A stretch of 40,000 bases of DNA, taken from positions 1 to 40,000 of the forward strand of contig NW_014013626.1 in NCBI RefSeq assembly GCF_000611645.1, in the 5' to 3' direction. Of the stretch, positions 39,950 through 40,000 are shown in pieces. The notes beneath the pieces are model-generated. The model did not search any database, was not told the DNA's origin, and was given only the letters and a program-made list of their open reading frames with translations. This DNA is from Monoraphidium neglectum (taxonomy: Eukaryota > Chlorophyta > Chlorophyceae > Sphaeropleales > Selenastraceae). The translations under genes were made by a program, and so were the position numbers. Numbering within the stretch: position 1 is the stretch's first letter; each line of letters starts with the position of its first letter.

Positions 39950-40000
39950 GGACTATTAGCTCAGTCGGTTAGAGCGTGCGCTTGATAAGCGCAAGGTCGG
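39950..40000 (+). tRNA. trnI-GAU: tRNA-Ile (GAU), 5' part
   Basis: The first 51 bases of a tRNA, cut by the window edge: acceptor strand GGACTAT, D arm TAGCTCAGTCGGTTAGAGC and an anticodon arm with GAT in the loop TTGATAA. Its position after 16S rRNA is the standard one. Whether an intron or the 3' half follows cannot be seen. Confidence 0.92.

Overview
The window is a stretch of chloroplast genome from a green alga, most likely Chlorophyceae, order Chlamydomonadales. Four things support this: an intact chlN for light-independent chlorophyll synthesis; intron-less psbA next to the 16S rRNA gene, as in the Chlamydomonas-type inverted repeat; very large rpoC2, rps3 and FtsH/ORF2971-type genes; and spacers packed with short GC-rich palindromes in an otherwise very AT-rich sequence. 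I cannot name the species.

Layout, left to right. A palindrome-rich tract is followed by chlN, rps3 (with a long basic insertion) and rpoC2 (RNA polymerase beta''), all on +. Then come trnT(UGU) and a giant FtsH/Ycf2-like ORF whose AAA motor is intact but whose zinc-protease motif is lost. The photosystem II genes follow: psbC (GTG start, Shine-Dalgarno), psbB, psbT, psbN (on -) and psbH, then psbK. rbcL lies on -, with a consensus bacterial-type promoter. rpl20 and an rpl32-like gene with an abnormal 5' end come next, then the ATP synthase genes atpH and atpF. psbA is on -. The window ends with the 16S rRNA gene and the first 51 bases of trnI(GAU).

The genes serve photosystem II (psbA, B, C, H, K, N, T), carbon fixation (rbcL), ATP synthesis (atpF, atpH), dark chlorophyll synthesis (chlN) and plastid gene expression (rpoC2, rps3, rpl20, rpl32, rrs, tRNAs). 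The FtsH-like protein probably belongs to the envelope import-motor family. Most genes are separated by 300-1300 bp spacers and end in a near-perfect AT-rich inverted repeat, the usual 3'-end stabiliser of algal plastid mRNAs.

The most unusual content is the family of GC-rich modular palindromes. They fill most spacers, and at eight sites they lie inside the reading frames of rpoC2 (two) and ftsH (six) without breaking them. A second short palindrome, core TAACGTTGTTATGC, recurs eight times, usually beside these tracts. Also notable are a perfect 28-bp direct repeat bracketing one tract, a diverged hairpin pair with compensatory changes on either side of psbB, a missing rpl32 start, and unusual residues in D1.
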